A stretch of DNA of 64,000 nt, from contig NC_056002.1 in assembly GCF_018446385.1 (NCBI RefSeq), forward strand, positions 5,381,474 through 5,445,473, in the 5' to 3' direction. Below the pieces are notes generated by a model. The model saw only the letters and a list, made by a program, of their open reading frames with translations, had not been told where the DNA came from and did no database searches. This document shows, piece by piece, positions 21,635 through 34,063 of this stretch. How positions within the stretch are numbered: the first letter of the stretch is position 1; each line of letters begins with the position of its first letter. The DNA comes from Zingiber officinale. Lineage: Eukaryota; Streptophyta; Magnoliopsida; Zingiberales; Zingiberaceae. A program made the position numbers and the translations under genes.

Positions 21635-21831
21635 TCTTAGACATGGTTGAGTTGGTTAGTATGGAGCAAAGTTATTATCATAGGATAAGAATTTGAATCT
21701 CGACAAAGTCGATAAAAAAAGTCCTCTTTCGCATTGACCAACTACAGCTTACTGATTTACCCTCTCACAAATGATCGTGGAGCCGACTGTGTGGAGCTAC
21801 TGGAGTGACAGATTCCACCTTTTGCTATCAT
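21635..21831 (+). mobile_element. tRNA-derived SINE with 19-bp target duplication
   Basis: Flanked by agtagtatgattttctttg (21616-21634) and agtagtataattttctttg (21832-21850). Pol III box A-like tggttgagttggttag follows the left end, and a box B-like gaatttgaatctcg lies about 40 bp further. No A-tail; the 3' end resembles the ccttttgctatcatagtagt tail of monocot Au/p-SINE-type elements. Box B has lost its CG, so transcription is doubtful. Confidence 0.6.
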
Positions 21832-24800
21832 AGTAGTATAATTTTCTTTGCCCAGAGTTATGGTATGTTACGCAATCACAAGTGCACGGTTTCGTCGTCA
21901 GTAATAAAAGAATATCGAATCCACAAAGACTGACTATAACCACTGAAGATGTCTCAAAGCGAATTAGCTAAACAACCAAACAAGTAGTTATAAGAACTAA
22001 GATGTAACTAGAAAAGAAATGTAAAAGGTAAATGTAAAAAACTAAGTTTAATGAAAGTTCTAGAAGATTTGGTTTCTTTGTGATATTTATCAATGTAATA
22101 TGATCTACCAACACTATCCTCAATTGTCCTGCATTTGTAAGAAGTCATCGGTAATTTCCTATAGAAAACACCAGTAAGGGACTTTTATCTACACCCTAAG
22201 CAATCAAATAGTTATGATCCCCATGAAGTCCGTTAGTGAGGCAAACCCTGTCACGACGCCTCTCGATCATACGACATAGAAACACATCACTAATCAATTC
22301 ACATCAAGATATAGGACAAAACACATCTATCTATCCCTCTTCTTTGTAAATTCTTGCTTCACCCTTCAAGGTGATCTCCTAGATGTCCGTTAACGGGGTA
22401 ACCCTGTCACGACGCCCCTCGATCATACAATATAAAGAATTCCTCTACAAGATCATCAAGATTTACAAACAATCAATCAAGAATGGTAATTAGATCCAAG
22501 CACAACAATTCATACAAGATTGAATTGATACAAAACATAACAACATCATTGAATCAAGAAGTTGGCAAATCCTTAAGATCTTACATCAATTTACATCACA
22601 AATACTCCCTCCATCGTAGAACAAGGAGATCTACTCCATGATACAAAAGAAAAGATCTGAAGACAAGAAGATCGTAAACATTTCGATCTCAATCAAGAAG
22701 ATAGAAAAGAAATGCTTATCTAGATACGATGAGTGATCTTCGAAACCAATCCTTTCTACCGGAGTCGATTCGAGAATGGAAACATCTTGAGATCGCCGAA
22801 TCAACGCCTGAAAGGTGAAGAAAAGCCTCAAGATTCAATCTCTCCAAAGGGAGAGCCCCCCCTCTCTTTCAAAGGAGGAGAAACCCTTATATAAAGCAGG
22901 GGGTTTGGGCGTCACACGGCCCGTGCCACGTCTATGTGGATCTCACAGGGCATGGCAATGTTTCCTCTCGGCCAAGGTCACACGGTCGTGTGGCTCTTAC
23001 ATGGTCGTGTCATGCTCTATCACTGGATGTTTTGCACGGCCGTGCAGATCCACACGGCCTAGCAATGTTCTGCCTCTGGAAATGTCACACGGTCGTGTGA
23101 CACACATGGCTTGGCTATGCTTTGGTTCTGGAAAAGTTGCACGGCCATGTAGATCTACACGACCGCGTTTTGGAATTTCTTCAGGTATGACACGGCCAGC
23201 CCCGGTCCTTCGACTCAAGAGGCCCTGGCCGAAATAATAAAATGAGATCCCAAATGAATTTCTAATAATATATAATTTATCTACAATGACTTCTTCTAGT
23301 ATTTCTATTTGCAAAATCTTCTATAATATTATCAGTTTCAAGATTTTCCAAGATGTCTTTCTCAATACATAAAATTGTCAATACATTTAATCTTTCTTGA
23401 GACATTGACGATCTCATATATGTTTTTAATAATTTTAATTTTGAAAAACTCCTTTCAGCCGATGCTACTGTAACAGGCATAGTCAACAAAATTCTATAAG
23501 CAATTGCAACATTTGGATAACAATCTACACTTTGAACAAATTCAAGAATATTAATTGCAGACATTATCAAATTTGGTAAAGTCGTTTGTAATATTTTTAA
23601 TTCAGTAAATAAATCATCTAACTCAACATCGGATGAGTTGTCATGAGTTAGAGTAGATTTTAAATTGACACAATATTTTCTTAATTCATCATCATCCAAA
23701 GTTCTTAATGTTTTTGAATCAAATAAAAAACCAAATATATTTTCAAAGGTTTTCATTTGCTCGAATCTACATTTTAAAGAAGCAATTGTCATGTCCACAA
23801 CAACAATAAAATAATCAATTCTAAAAGACTCTTCTAATGATAGTGAAACTTCATTATCTACTCTTTCATTAAATTGTTTTTTTTCAAAAAAATACGGCGC
23901 TTTGTTGTAAATATTGGCTCTATATTCATATCTAATGTAAGATTCTTAGCAATAGTCAAACTTACAACATAACCATTATTCCTATACTTTTCAAAAAAAA
24001 TGAGATTACACCTTCTAATTGTTTCATGGCAGAGTCTATAAACATAGATTTTGATTGTAATTTCTTACTCACCATGTTTATAGCAAATAAGATATCATAC
24101 CAAATGACCATACCAAGTAAAAATTCAAATTTTTCGATTGAATTAGCTAAACTTTCAGCTTCACTTATTGACTTTGCATCATCACAAATATTATTTAATT
24201 CAAGTAAAGCTGCTCTCACTTCCACAATTTGAAATCTAATAGCTTGAACACTTTTAATACGACTTTCCCAATGAGTATTCGACAAAGATTTGATAGTTAA
24301 TCCCTTCACATTATTAAGTAAAATTTTCCATCTCTTAGGAGAACTTGAAAATAATGTGTATATGCGTTACACTACTCCAAAAAAAAAACAGCTTTAACAC
24401 AAGAATGGGCCATATCACTAAGAGTTAGATTAAGACTATGACAAACACATGACATATACCGTTACGCTCTTGGATTTATTTCAAGTAACCTCTTTTGAAC
24501 TCCTTGGTGTTTTCCTTTCATATTGGAACCATTATCATAACCTTGACCTCTAATATTTTCAATACTAAGATCAAGTGATTTTAACACATTTTGTAATTCG
24601 TTAAAAAGTCCTAAACTTGATGTATCATCTACTTTTAGAAACTCTAAAAAGTACTCCTCTATTTTCACTTTATTACCTAACATATTAACACATCGTACTA
24701 TAAAAGTCATTTGTTCTTGATGACTTATATCTGGGGTACAATCAAGAATTATTGAAAAATATTTTACTTCTTTAATTTTATTAATAATAACACTTTTAAC

Positions 24801-25277
24801 ATTATTAGCTAAAATAGAAATCAACTCATTCTGAATTTTATGACCTAGGTAATGATAATGAATTCCATTACTTTGAATACGTCTAATATGATCTTGCATC
24901 ACATAATCGAATTCAACAATCATTTCAATCAACCCCAAAAAATTTCCATTATTGTCTTGATAAAGTTTTTCATTAGATCCTCGAAAAGCCAAACAATGTT
25001 TAGAAAGACATTTTACAGTTACTATTATTCTTGTTATAACTTGTCTCCAACGCTCTTTTTCTTTGAAAATTTCTCGTTGTAGGTCTTTATCAATTGTTAG
25101 ATTTTTATCTAACCGCATTTTTAATTCATTCCAAGTGTTCATGTTAGTTATATGTTCAATAGTGTTTTCATGTTCTTTAAGTCGTTCACTAAGATGTTTC
25201 CAATCTCTAAATCCATCCTTTGCTAGTGAACTTCTATTGTTTTCATATTTAAACAACTTGCAACAAAAGCAATAAAC

Positions 25278-28200
25278 TGTTGGTGCAGCGGAGGCCGGCA
25301 AGAGGGGGGTGAATTGCTGAAAACACAAAATAAAAATACCCTCCTCGGATTTCAACTCAATTAATGCAATAGTAAATAAGTAAAGGCAGAAATAAAATTA
25401 AACTAAGCAAGCAAATAGAAATTAAGTAGAAAACAGGATTTAACCTGGTTACAACCAAGGAGGTTGTTAATCCAGGGCAGTAAGAAAAAGCTCAGTAGAA
25501 AAATCTCCTTTGCTGAAGGCGGAGAAGCCTTTTACACTTTGGAAGCTTAGAACTATTGCTAGGAATGGCTACACAATGATTGCTTGAGTTGTTGTTGAAT
25601 TCCTAGCTCCAGGGGCCTTTTTATAGCTCCTGGAAAGTCTATCTCGAGGGTCCAAGGCGTCTCCAACAAGGTTTAAGGCGCCTCCAACTCGATCTGCGGA
25701 TAAAACTTTATCCGCAGCGCAAACGGTCAAACTGGACTGCTTAAGGCGCCTTAAACAATCATTCAAGGCGCCTTCAATGTGTTTAAGGCGCCTTCAAGGT
25801 TACTGCTACAGTAATTTCTGCTACAGTAATTTCAGCCTCTTTTGTCTTCTTTTCTTCTCCTCTTTAGCTTCCGAAGCTCCGTTCTTTTGGGTGATTGCGA
25901 CCAACCGGAATAGGGCTCACCCGAACCCAATTCCCGGCCTTCTCCTCCAGCAGCCTTCCGTCCCGGCTTAACGTCCCTTGAATGCCGCGCACGCTCTTCA
26001 CGCCCACCGGAGTACTCTTCCGCAGCTCTCTCGTCCTTCGGACGCACCGAGCCCGTCGGCTCCCTTCCCGTGCCGTCCTTCTCGCTAGCTGCGTCTTCCG
26101 CTCGACTTCCTGTGTTCCTAAGCTCCTGCACACTCAGACACAGGGATCAAACACAGCAGGACCTAACCAACTTGGTTGATCACATCAAAACTACCACGGG
26201 GTCCAACAATCTCCCCCTTTTTGATGTGCATCAACCCAAGTTCAAGTTAGGGTTAAAATAGACATAAAAAGTAATTTTAAAGAAAAAATTACTAAACTAA
26301 CAAGTTAAGCATAATTTTTGCAATTAGTAAAATTGCAACACTTTTTATAATAACGAAATTTTAATTTTCTAACTCCCCTAAACTTGTATTTTCTCTCCCC
26401 CTTTGATCACAGCAAAAATGGGGTTAAAAAATAACCTAAGTTAAGTGAAATGAATTATTAAAAAATTCTAATTCAAAACGAATTTTTCAAAAAAAAATTC
26501 TAAGTCAAATTTTGAATTTTCAAAAAATTTTCTAAGTCAATATGAATTTTTCAAAAAATTTCTAAGTCAAATTTTGAATTTTAAAAAATTCTAAGTCAAT
26601 AAAAATTTCTAAGTTAAATTTAAATTTTGAATTTTCACAATCTGACTTTTAGAATTTTAAAAGATTTAAGAACTTTTAAAGCATTATTTAATTCTAGTTT
26701 AATGCTTTTTCGAAAGTTAATTAAACATTTTTTCAATATTTTAGCTTCCAGGTCGTGGCGAGGCACTAGGCCTTCTTGGTTATTGGAGCAACAACCACTT
26801 CCTTAGACAAAGCTTCCATAAAGAATTTCAATATTTAATTTTCTCATTGTAAGCTTTTAATTTTGAAAAATTAATTAAGCACAGATTTTGGAACCCAATA
26901 GAGGTTCCTACCTACAGGTTATTCAGATACTTAGGGGTACATAATTTTTGGGTATCCTTCTGTCGACCCTGATGGTTTCTAATATACCATTCAATTTTCC
27001 ATAAACTTTAATTTTTGAATTTGGAAATCTATTTAAACATGTACTATTTCTTAATTTCTCAATTTCTAATTTTAGATTTTTATTTTCAGATTTCAAATTT
27101 TTATTTTCTTTTTCTAATTGATCTAATTCTTTAGACAAAGCTTTAATAAACTCAAAAGACTGTTTAGAGTTTAGGGCACGTACCTTACTTACCTCATCTT
27201 GCGATGCTCCCCCTTCATCATTGCTTTCTCCTTCTGATGTTCCTCCCCCTTCATTTATGCTCATTTCTGAGCTAGACGTTTCTTCTAGGCGATGGTTGGC
27301 CATCGTGCTAGTCCCGAGAATTCTTCGATGTCCGACTCGGAGGATGATGAATCGACCAAGTAGCCTTCAGGTTCTTGTGCTTGGAGGATTCTGGTTTCTT
27401 GCTTTTGATTTTCCTTTCTTTCTCCTTTCTCTTTAATTTTGGGCAGTCATCCTTGATGTGCCCTTCTTCGTTGCAGTTGTAGCAATGAACCGTCCTTTTC
27501 TTTGTTGATGCCTCTGCGGTCTAAATTTATTAGAATTTAAAAACTTATTGAACCGTTTTACCAGTAGTGTTGCTTCGGATTCATCGCCGAGGCTTGAGTC
27601 GAACCAATTACTTTTGCCTTTAGAGCTATGTTCTGACCGGTCTTCTCTACTCCATTTGGCTCTAAAACTCGAGATTCGTGAAGTTCAAAAGTCGAAAATA
27701 ATTGTTCTAACGTACTTACCTCGAGGTCCTTAGAGATGTAGTATGCATCTACTAAGGAGGCCCACTCTGGAGTTCTCGGGAAGGCATTGAGCGCGTATCG
27801 GATAGAATCCCGGGTGGTTACCTCTTCTCCAAGGTTCGTTAGTTGCATTATCAGCTCCTTGATTCTCGCTTGGAGTTGTGCTACCTTCTCGCCTTGGTTC
27901 ATCCGGAGGTTCGTTAACTGGTTCCGGAGGATGTCGCGCTTCGCTAGCTTCGCTTCGGAAGTACCTTCATGAAGCTCCAGGAATTTCTCCCAGAGATCTT
28001 TCGCTGAGTCGTAGCTTCCGATCCGATTTACCTCCTGCGGCGGTAGAACGCTGAGTAGGTGGAACTCAGCCTTTCCGTCGTTCCAGAGGTATTTCTCCTT
28101 TTGCTCCGTTTTCTTTCTTTGGAGCTGCAAAACCATATTTCATAGTATTAAAATATCAAAGTCTGTTTTAAAAATACCTCCATTTTTGCTTCCATGATGC

Positions 28201-29228
28201 AAAGTCTCCGTCGAATGCGGGATGGATGTCCTCCGACCATCGTTTTGATCGTAGTGCTTCAGTTGGCGGTTAGTCCTTCCGAGGCAACTGGCTCGATACC
28301 AACTGTTGGTGCAGCGGAGGCCGGCAAGAGGGGGGTGAATTGCTGAAAACAAAAAATACCCTCCTCGGATTTCAACTCAATTAATGCAATAGTAAATAAG
28401 TAAAGGCAGAAATAAAATTAAACTAAGCAAGGAAATAGAAATTAAGTAGAAAACAGGATTTAACCTGGTTACAACCAAGGAGGTTGTTAATCCAGGGCAG
28501 TAAGAAAAAGCTCAGTAGAAAAATCTCCTTTGCTGAAGGCGGAGAAGCCTTTTACACTTTGGAAGCTTAGAACTATTGCTAGGAATGGCTACACAATGAT
28601 TGCTTGAGTTGTTGTTGAATTCCTAGCTCCAGGGGCCTTTTTATAGCTCCTGGAAAGTCTATCTCGAGGGTCCAAGGCGCCTCCAACAAGGTTTAAGGCG
28701 CCTCCAACTCGATCTGCGGATAAAACTTTATCCGCAGCGCAAACGGTCAAACTGGACTGCTCAAGGCGCCTTAAACAATCATTCAAGGCGCCTTCAATGT
28801 GTTTAAGGCGCCTTCAAGGTTACTGCTACAGTAATTTCTGCTACAGTAATTTCAGCCTCTTTTGTCTTCTTTTCTTCTCCTCTTTAGCTTCCGAAGCTCC
28901 GTTCTTTTGGGTGATTGCGACCAACCGGAATAGGGCTCACCCGAACCCAATTCCCGGCCTTCTCCTCCAGCAGCCTTCCGTCCCGGCTTAACGTCCCTCG
29001 AACGCCGCGCATGCTCTTCACGCCCACCGGAGTACTCTTCCGCAGCTCTCTCGTCCTTCGGACGCACCGAGCCCGTCGGCTCCCTTCCCGTGCCGTCCTT
29101 CTCGCTAGCTGCGTCTTCCGCTCGACTTCCTGTGTTCCTAAGCTCCTGCACACTCAGACACAGGGATCAAACACAGCAGGACCTAACCAACTTGGTTGAT
29201 CACATCAAAACTACCACGAGGTCCAACA
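25278..29228 (-). mobile_element. Young gag-only Sirevirus-like Copia retrotransposon (element 1)
   Basis: Two LTRs, 25278-26208 (931 bp) and 28304-29228 (925 bp), begin TGTTGG and end CCAACA on the plus strand. The target duplication TAAAC is exact (25273-25277, 29229-29233). Orientation is minus: the primer-binding site complement gctcgatacca (28291-28301) gives TGGTATCGAGC, matching initiator tRNA-Met, and the polypurine tract is the complement of atctccccctttttt at 26209. By eye the LTRs differ by about seven substitutions and one 6-bp indel. The 2.1-kb interior holds gag but no protease, integrase or reverse transcriptase. LTRs carry clustered aaggcgcctt palindromes. Open frames within the LTRs (e.g. 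25832-26131) are duplicated shadows. Confidence 0.93.
26923..28136 (-). CDS. Copia gag remnant of element 1 (UBN2 domain, zinc knuckle, acidic/coiled-coil tail)
   Basis: The minus-strand frame 28136-27558 encodes a Copia gag UBN2-type domain: WNDGKAEFHLLSVLPPQEV, SAKDLWEKFLELHEGTSEAK, LAKRDILRNQLTNLRMNQGE, YYISKDLEVSTLEQL. A zinc knuckle CYNCNEEGHIKDDC lies near 27425-27485. The frame 27303-26923 continues with an acidic stretch and the coiled coil KELDQLEKENKNLKSENKNL, a Sirevirus gag feature. At least one frame break lies between the two parts. The polypurine tract follows with no pol in between. Confidence 0.8.
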
Positions 29229-31880
29229 TAAACTTTATCCACATATTTACTGTAAACCAACCACTTTCGGTCTCTTATTTCTCCATTACGTAAATGTCTA
29301 GAATAATAAGCACAAGAAAAATGCCTAGAAGTGTCGTCCAAAGGATATATAATATTCATTTCTCTTATAGACCCTTTTTCAACTAAAATATTACGTGCAT
29401 TGTTATCAAGATTATCCCAATTTCTTGGATCATATATATCAAGTGAAGAAATAAATTATTCATCAATGTCAATATTCTCATTATCTACCCTATTTAAAAC
29501 ATTTTCGTGCTCACTCAAATTTTCACTTTCTTCATTAACATTGTGAATCTCATTACACTCATCTACATCATTCACAGTCATAGTTGAATTTTGTGCATTT
29601 CCGTCACCATGAGAACTTTTAATAAAGAATTTATTAATAGCACTTCTTTGTGATTCAGTCAATTGTTCTAGTTTTTTTCTTTTTTTCCTTTTCTCACATC
29701 CAGAAAGATGTTTTTTAGGCAACATATTATAATATACAAAACCACAACAATTATAAAAAAGAATAGATAATTTAAATTATTTCACTAGTAAAGGAATAAT
29801 AGCACCTAGAATATGATAGTTTTCAATATTAATGGAAATGTCCTAGGTCGTTAAGTTAAGCACCTCATCAAACAACACCTGTTAAAAAAAAATTAAATCA
29901 TTATCAAATTAAAACTAATTAGTAAAATTATGATACTTAAAGAAACAACAATACTAATTATAACAACACAAGTTCAAGCGCATAAGTTCAAGCAGAGTAA
30001 GTACCTTAGAGGTTTCTTGAACAACCAAGAGTATAAAAAACATTATGAATTTTTATTTCTCATAGAGTAAGTGCTCAAGTGCTATAATTCTCTAAGATCT
30101 ATAATCTAAGAGCTTCAATCATAAGTCCTTTGGCAATTTTCTCTTCTTATTTTTGTAGGATTATTGATAGTTTATTTGACATTGACTAAAGGGATAGCTC
30201 ATTCACCTAATTAACTAAAGGGATTTAACGAACAGAACACATAACATATCTTAAGTTGTGAAGTTCAAAATTCTAGAAAAATGCAAAAGTTATTTAGTAG
30301 AGTTGAAACTCATGACAGGTTACAGAAAGAAAAGGACACAATAAGAAATGTAGAAGTATACAAATTGCATTTCATACCCTTTATCTAAAGGTAGTGTAAA
30401 GACGTGACGTTTAGAAGCTATCCCTTATTTGATGATAGACAAGCAATATATATATCAAAGGAATTTACTTACCCTTGGGGAATGACAGACAGTTTGTTGG
30501 CTTTAATTTTTTTTCTTTAGTTGAACTAGAAAAATAACAATCTTGCAAACAAGGCACAGTAGAGTACAGTAGATTGATCTAGGGCACATGGTTCTAAATT
30601 CAGTTCAACTGTTCGCTTTCAGATGCCATCAACATAATTCATCAAGTCAGGACAACGAGACCGTGATGCAACTATGCAAGCAGATTTACAAATCAACTTG
30701 TGTTTAAGACTTTAAACAATTTAGAGTTATAAATACATGTTACAATTTTTATGGAAGTCAAAAACCTAATAAAAAAAAGTCCATTTCATCTTAAATTTCT
30801 GTCACAAATCAACTTGCAGATATACTTTGTTCTACTAACTACTAAGGTCACAAGTTCTAAGGTCAACGTGTGTAATGCAGCTTAGCTAATTAGTAAAATT
30901 ATTAAGAAATAGTAATTCTTCGAGTAAAGAAAAGAGCAACAACACCTTAGCTTAGCCTAGCACCAGTCACCAAACACCACTGTTCTCCTCCAAAAAATCG
31001 AATCTAACAAAAATTTGAGAGCAATTTTTCACAACGAATCAAGACAATAGACGATCAAAGCTCAAATTCACAATGAAAATTCTAAATCAATGGGCTGTAT
31101 TTATCATCTTTGTGGATACAAAAACAACGATAAAAAAATCTTGAGAAGTGATAGAGATGCGAAAGAAAGAAGAGATGCGACAGAATCACAGTCACAGAAA
31201 TAACCGTTGAAGAGTCAAGAGAGGCGACAGAGAGAGAAGACATACCTGATAGCTAATACCTTGAGTCCTCTTTCTCGTAGCCGTAGGCACAGGTGCAGGC
31301 GGGAGGCGGCGTCGTGGTGCCGAGGCGACTAGCGAGTTTTCCTTTCCATCGCGTCGCGTAGGTGCAGGCGGCAGTTCGCAGAAGCAATTTTTTTTGCCCT
31401 AAATCTAAATCTGTTTTCATTCCTATTATAACTATAAATTATTAAACATAATATTTTTTTAAAAAAAAATTGGGCCCCTTCCAAATTTAGGCCCAGGGCC
31501 ATCGCCCAAGATGGCCCTCCTCCAGGGCCGGGCCTGGACACGGGCGTGTGAATCCACATGGTCATGTCATGCTTCTCCTCTGCTGATGCAGCACGGGCTA
31601 TCTACTCCATATAGCCAAGGTCATTTTCCCTTAGCATGGTCGTGTGGCTCACATGGCTAATGTTGTCTTCCTTTACTTGCTTGTAGAGTTGGCCACGAAC
31701 ATCAATTCTTCTCCAAATTTGACTCCTGTAGACAGAAAATGCACACGAGCAGATCTCCAAACAAAGAAGAGTAAATATGTTAAAAGTAAAGCAAGGAGTA
31801 TGAAAATGCATAGATAAAGTATGCGTAAAACATGTGAATGTCCGTCAAAACATGCTAAACAAGTGTATACAATCTACGCA

Positions 31881-32085
31881 TATTATAGTGGCAAAAGGTG
31901 AATACGCTCGCCCCCAGCGCCCCCGCCAACCCGTCCCAGGGCCAACACGGAGGAGGTAAATCATGAGCGGCTATTAGCCTTTGGAATAGTGACTAGCACA
32001 TAAGGAAGACATTTATCTCGGCTTTGCCGAGATTCGAACCCTAGACCTCATGGTGCCAACACCTCATACGCTAGCCACTAGACCC
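31881..32085 (-). mobile_element. tRNA-derived SINE with 12-bp target duplication
   Basis: Flanked by exact acaatctacgca (31869-31880 and 32086-32097). The minus strand begins GGGTCTAGTGGCTAGCGTATG (box A region) and has an intact box B, GGGTTCGAATCTC, about 40 bp later. The 3' part GGGGGCGAGCGTATTCACC and TTTTGCC resembles plant Au/p-SINE-type bodies. It splits the last 20 bp of the surrounding solo LTR. Confidence 0.85.
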
Positions 32086-32290
32086 ACAATCTACGCACAT
32101 CATGGTACAATAGAAGGGTGTTAAGTTATCATCTAAATGCTCATGATTCGATTCCAACTTTGACACATTTACATAAATTTTTCTTCCAAATGGGGCTCGC
32201 AAATGCTCATAGTGATTTATCTGCCTATATCTTACCGGAGGTCGATGATACTAGGTCACTTGGGGTGAGCGATATCACTTTTTACTCCAA

Positions 32291-32513
32291 TACGGGGTAG
32301 TCGAATTGGTACTTGGTTAGGGCTTGCCACTAAATAGGCATGGTTCAATTTCTGACATGTGTAAATACTACTTCGAGTTATCTTGTACTCCATGTTTCAA
32401 AAGGCGGCCCGGCTAAGGCAAAATAAGCTGCTGTGATTTATCCCCTTCTAAAGTATGTGAGATCGCTCTGGAAAGGTTGGTAAGATGACAACTTTACTTT
32501 TTTGCCACCAAAG
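32291..32513 (+). mobile_element. SINE-like sequence
   Basis: cgaattggtacttggttagg resembles a box A region and catggttcaatttctgac a box B. The downstream body contains ggcggcccggctaaggcaaa and ccaccaaagtagtatgattt. The tail agtagtatgatttt is also the target-site sequence of the SINE at 21635, so that SINE probably inserted in the tail of a similar element. Ends uncertain. Confidence 0.4.
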
Positions 32514-32654
32514 TAGTATGATTTTGTGGTCCATCGGGCACAGTGTTGTAGTAAAAACACTTGGTGGATCTCTAGAGCATCACAGGTCAATCCTCGACTG
32601 GAGTATGCTTATGCTATATTTGATGGAAAAACATGGAGCATTAGAGCATGCTTA

Positions 32655-34063
32655 TGTTAGTGCAATCATACCCTAGATGAATAGTTTTAATTATTGGCAA
32701 TTACTTAAGTTTAGGTTAATACATTAGATCTAACTTGAATTACAAGTTTGTAGGATAAAAGAAGATCAAGGATCGGATTTTTGCCAAGAGGAAGTCCAAG
32801 AAGGTCGAGGACTTGATTCTTGGCAAGATGAAGTCCTTATATGTCGGAAGATTGGATGTAAGGTAAGAGAAGTCCAAGAAAGTTGAGGACTAGATTCTTG
32901 AAAAATGGTGGCAACCCGAGTAGATTGGATGCTAGGGTAGAAGAAGAATCGGAGATGAGGAAACTCCAAGCACAAAGTCCAGGGAATATGAGGTTATTTG
33001 GCATGAGGTAATTAGAATTGGTTGATGCGTTTATCAATTAATAGGTAACTGATCGTAATTGATCATGAGCATACAGTAGCTTCCCAAATTGATCAATCAA
33101 TTGATGAGGCACGATTGGTGTAATCGATTAGCAAGCTTTCTGCGATGCATAGAGAGTTGCCAAATCGATTGCACAATTTATTAGGAACTAGACTAATGAT
33201 TGGTGCAATCGATTAGCAGTTTTTTACGAGCATACAAAGAGTTGTCAAATCGATTGCCCAATCAATTAGGCACTAAACTAATCGATTGGAGCAATCGATT
33301 AGAGGTTTTCTACGAGCACATAGAGAGTTGCTGAATCGATTTCCCAGTCGATTAGGCACGATTGGTGCAATCGATTAGCAGGCTTTTATACAAGTGCACA
33401 GAGAGTTACCAAATCAATTGCCCAATAGATTAGACATAGCCAATCGATTAGCAGGTTTTCTTCGCAAGGAAAAAAGACTGACAAGTCGATTGTGCAATCG
33501 ATTAGGGTTACTAATCGATTGAAGACACCCACCAATCGATTAAGATTCAAAATCAAATAATCTCAGTTGTTGATCTGAAGTCAATGACCATTCAACGGAT
33601 GAATAAAAAAATCCGTAATCGATTGGGAGTTTTGCTAATCGATTAGTGACGAAAAAAGTTGAGAAACGGCTAGATTTTAAAGTGTTCAAAAGAGGAGATT
33701 TGGGCACAAAGTGACAACACTGTTCCATTGCTATTCTCCACCTATCCCAATGCCAAGCTCTCAATCTTCAAGCAATCAAGAGAAGGAGAACCAAGCCAAA
33801 ACTTCTAATCTTTCCTTTCTTCTTCTCCTTTGTTGTTATATTCTTTTGAGAGATTTGAAAGCTGATTTGGGAAAGGTTTCTCCACCTTCGGTTTGTTTTG
33901 AGAAGAAGAGTTCATAGTGGAATGTATGACTATAGTGGGGACCCTTGAATTAGTCACCTCGAAGAGGTGGAAACCAAGTAAATCAAGTTGTTAACAACGT
34001 GGTGTTCTGAGCTTCAAGTATCCGTTGTGAAGAAGAATCGAAGCAAGTTATTCACCCCTTTTC
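32655..34063 (+). mobile_element. Sirevirus-like LTR, plus orientation, 3' end truncated
   Basis: Starts TGTTAGTGCAATCATACCC and carries the gaagtccaag / gacttgattcttggcaag phrases of this LTR group. About 25 aatcgatt palindromes occur between 33010 and 33660, many in a roughly 60-bp rhythm with gagagttgccaaatcgattg. It loses its end near ttattcacccctttt, where an LTR of opposite orientation begins. No target duplication found. Confidence 0.6.

Larger units (their letters stand above)
23277..29725 (-). pseudogene. hAT transposase (DUF4371 / HAT-dimerisation type), split and decayed
   Basis: Starts at 29725 with MLPKKHLSGCEKRKKRKKLE, the usual N terminus of plant TTF-type zinc-finger/hAT (ZMYM1-like) proteins. 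After an in-frame TAA near 29456 it continues through [14 protein letters not shown] and [13 protein letters not shown] to KYVDKV. There the retrotransposon enters. Coding resumes at 25277 with [20 protein letters not shown], then [18 protein letters not shown] (catalytic-domain region) and [20 protein letters not shown]. Later come LSNTHWESRIKSVQAI and, near the end, IAYRILLTMPVTVASAERSF and KLKLLKTYMRSSMSQERLN, the HAT dimerisation region. Several stops and shifts besides the insertion. No activity expected. Confidence 0.88.
23197..31536 (-). mobile_element. hAT DNA transposon, interrupted by a retrotransposon
   Basis: Left end CAGCCCCGGTCCT and right end inverse CAGGCCCGGCCCT form terminal inverted repeats with two mismatches over 13 bp. 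The 8-bp flanks GACACGGC (23189-23196) and GACACGGG (31537-31544) are a hAT-type target duplication with one difference. It lies in the palindromic acacggccgtgt region of the surrounding solo LTR. Without the 3,951-bp Sirevirus-like insertion it is about 4.4 kb, a normal autonomous hAT length. From 29726 to 31536 there is non-coding leader without another gene. Confidence 0.85.
21866..32102 (-). mobile_element. Solo LTR (Athila-like Gypsy family) hosting hAT, Sirevirus and SINE insertions
   Basis: Starts TGTTACGCAATCACAAGTGC and ends CTACGCACATCA, flanked by identical TGGTA on both sides (21861-21865, 32103-32107). Without its nested insertions it is about 1.7 kb, close to the 1,574-bp LTR at 38610-40183, to which it aligns along its length, including the acacggccgtgt palindromes. 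No internal region or second LTR, so it is a solo LTR. In coding orientation it reads on the minus strand (TGATGTGCG...GTAACA). Confidence 0.85.

Noticed and set aside
22900..23200. acacggccgtgt repeats as a CRISPR array
   Set aside because: Short palindromes at irregular spacing in an LTR of a plant genome; no uniform repeat/spacer structure.
25832..29199. Paired frames of 60-99 residues repeated at 25.6-26.2 kb and 28.6-29.2 kb
   Set aside because: They lie in the two LTRs of element 1 and are the same non-coding sequence twice.
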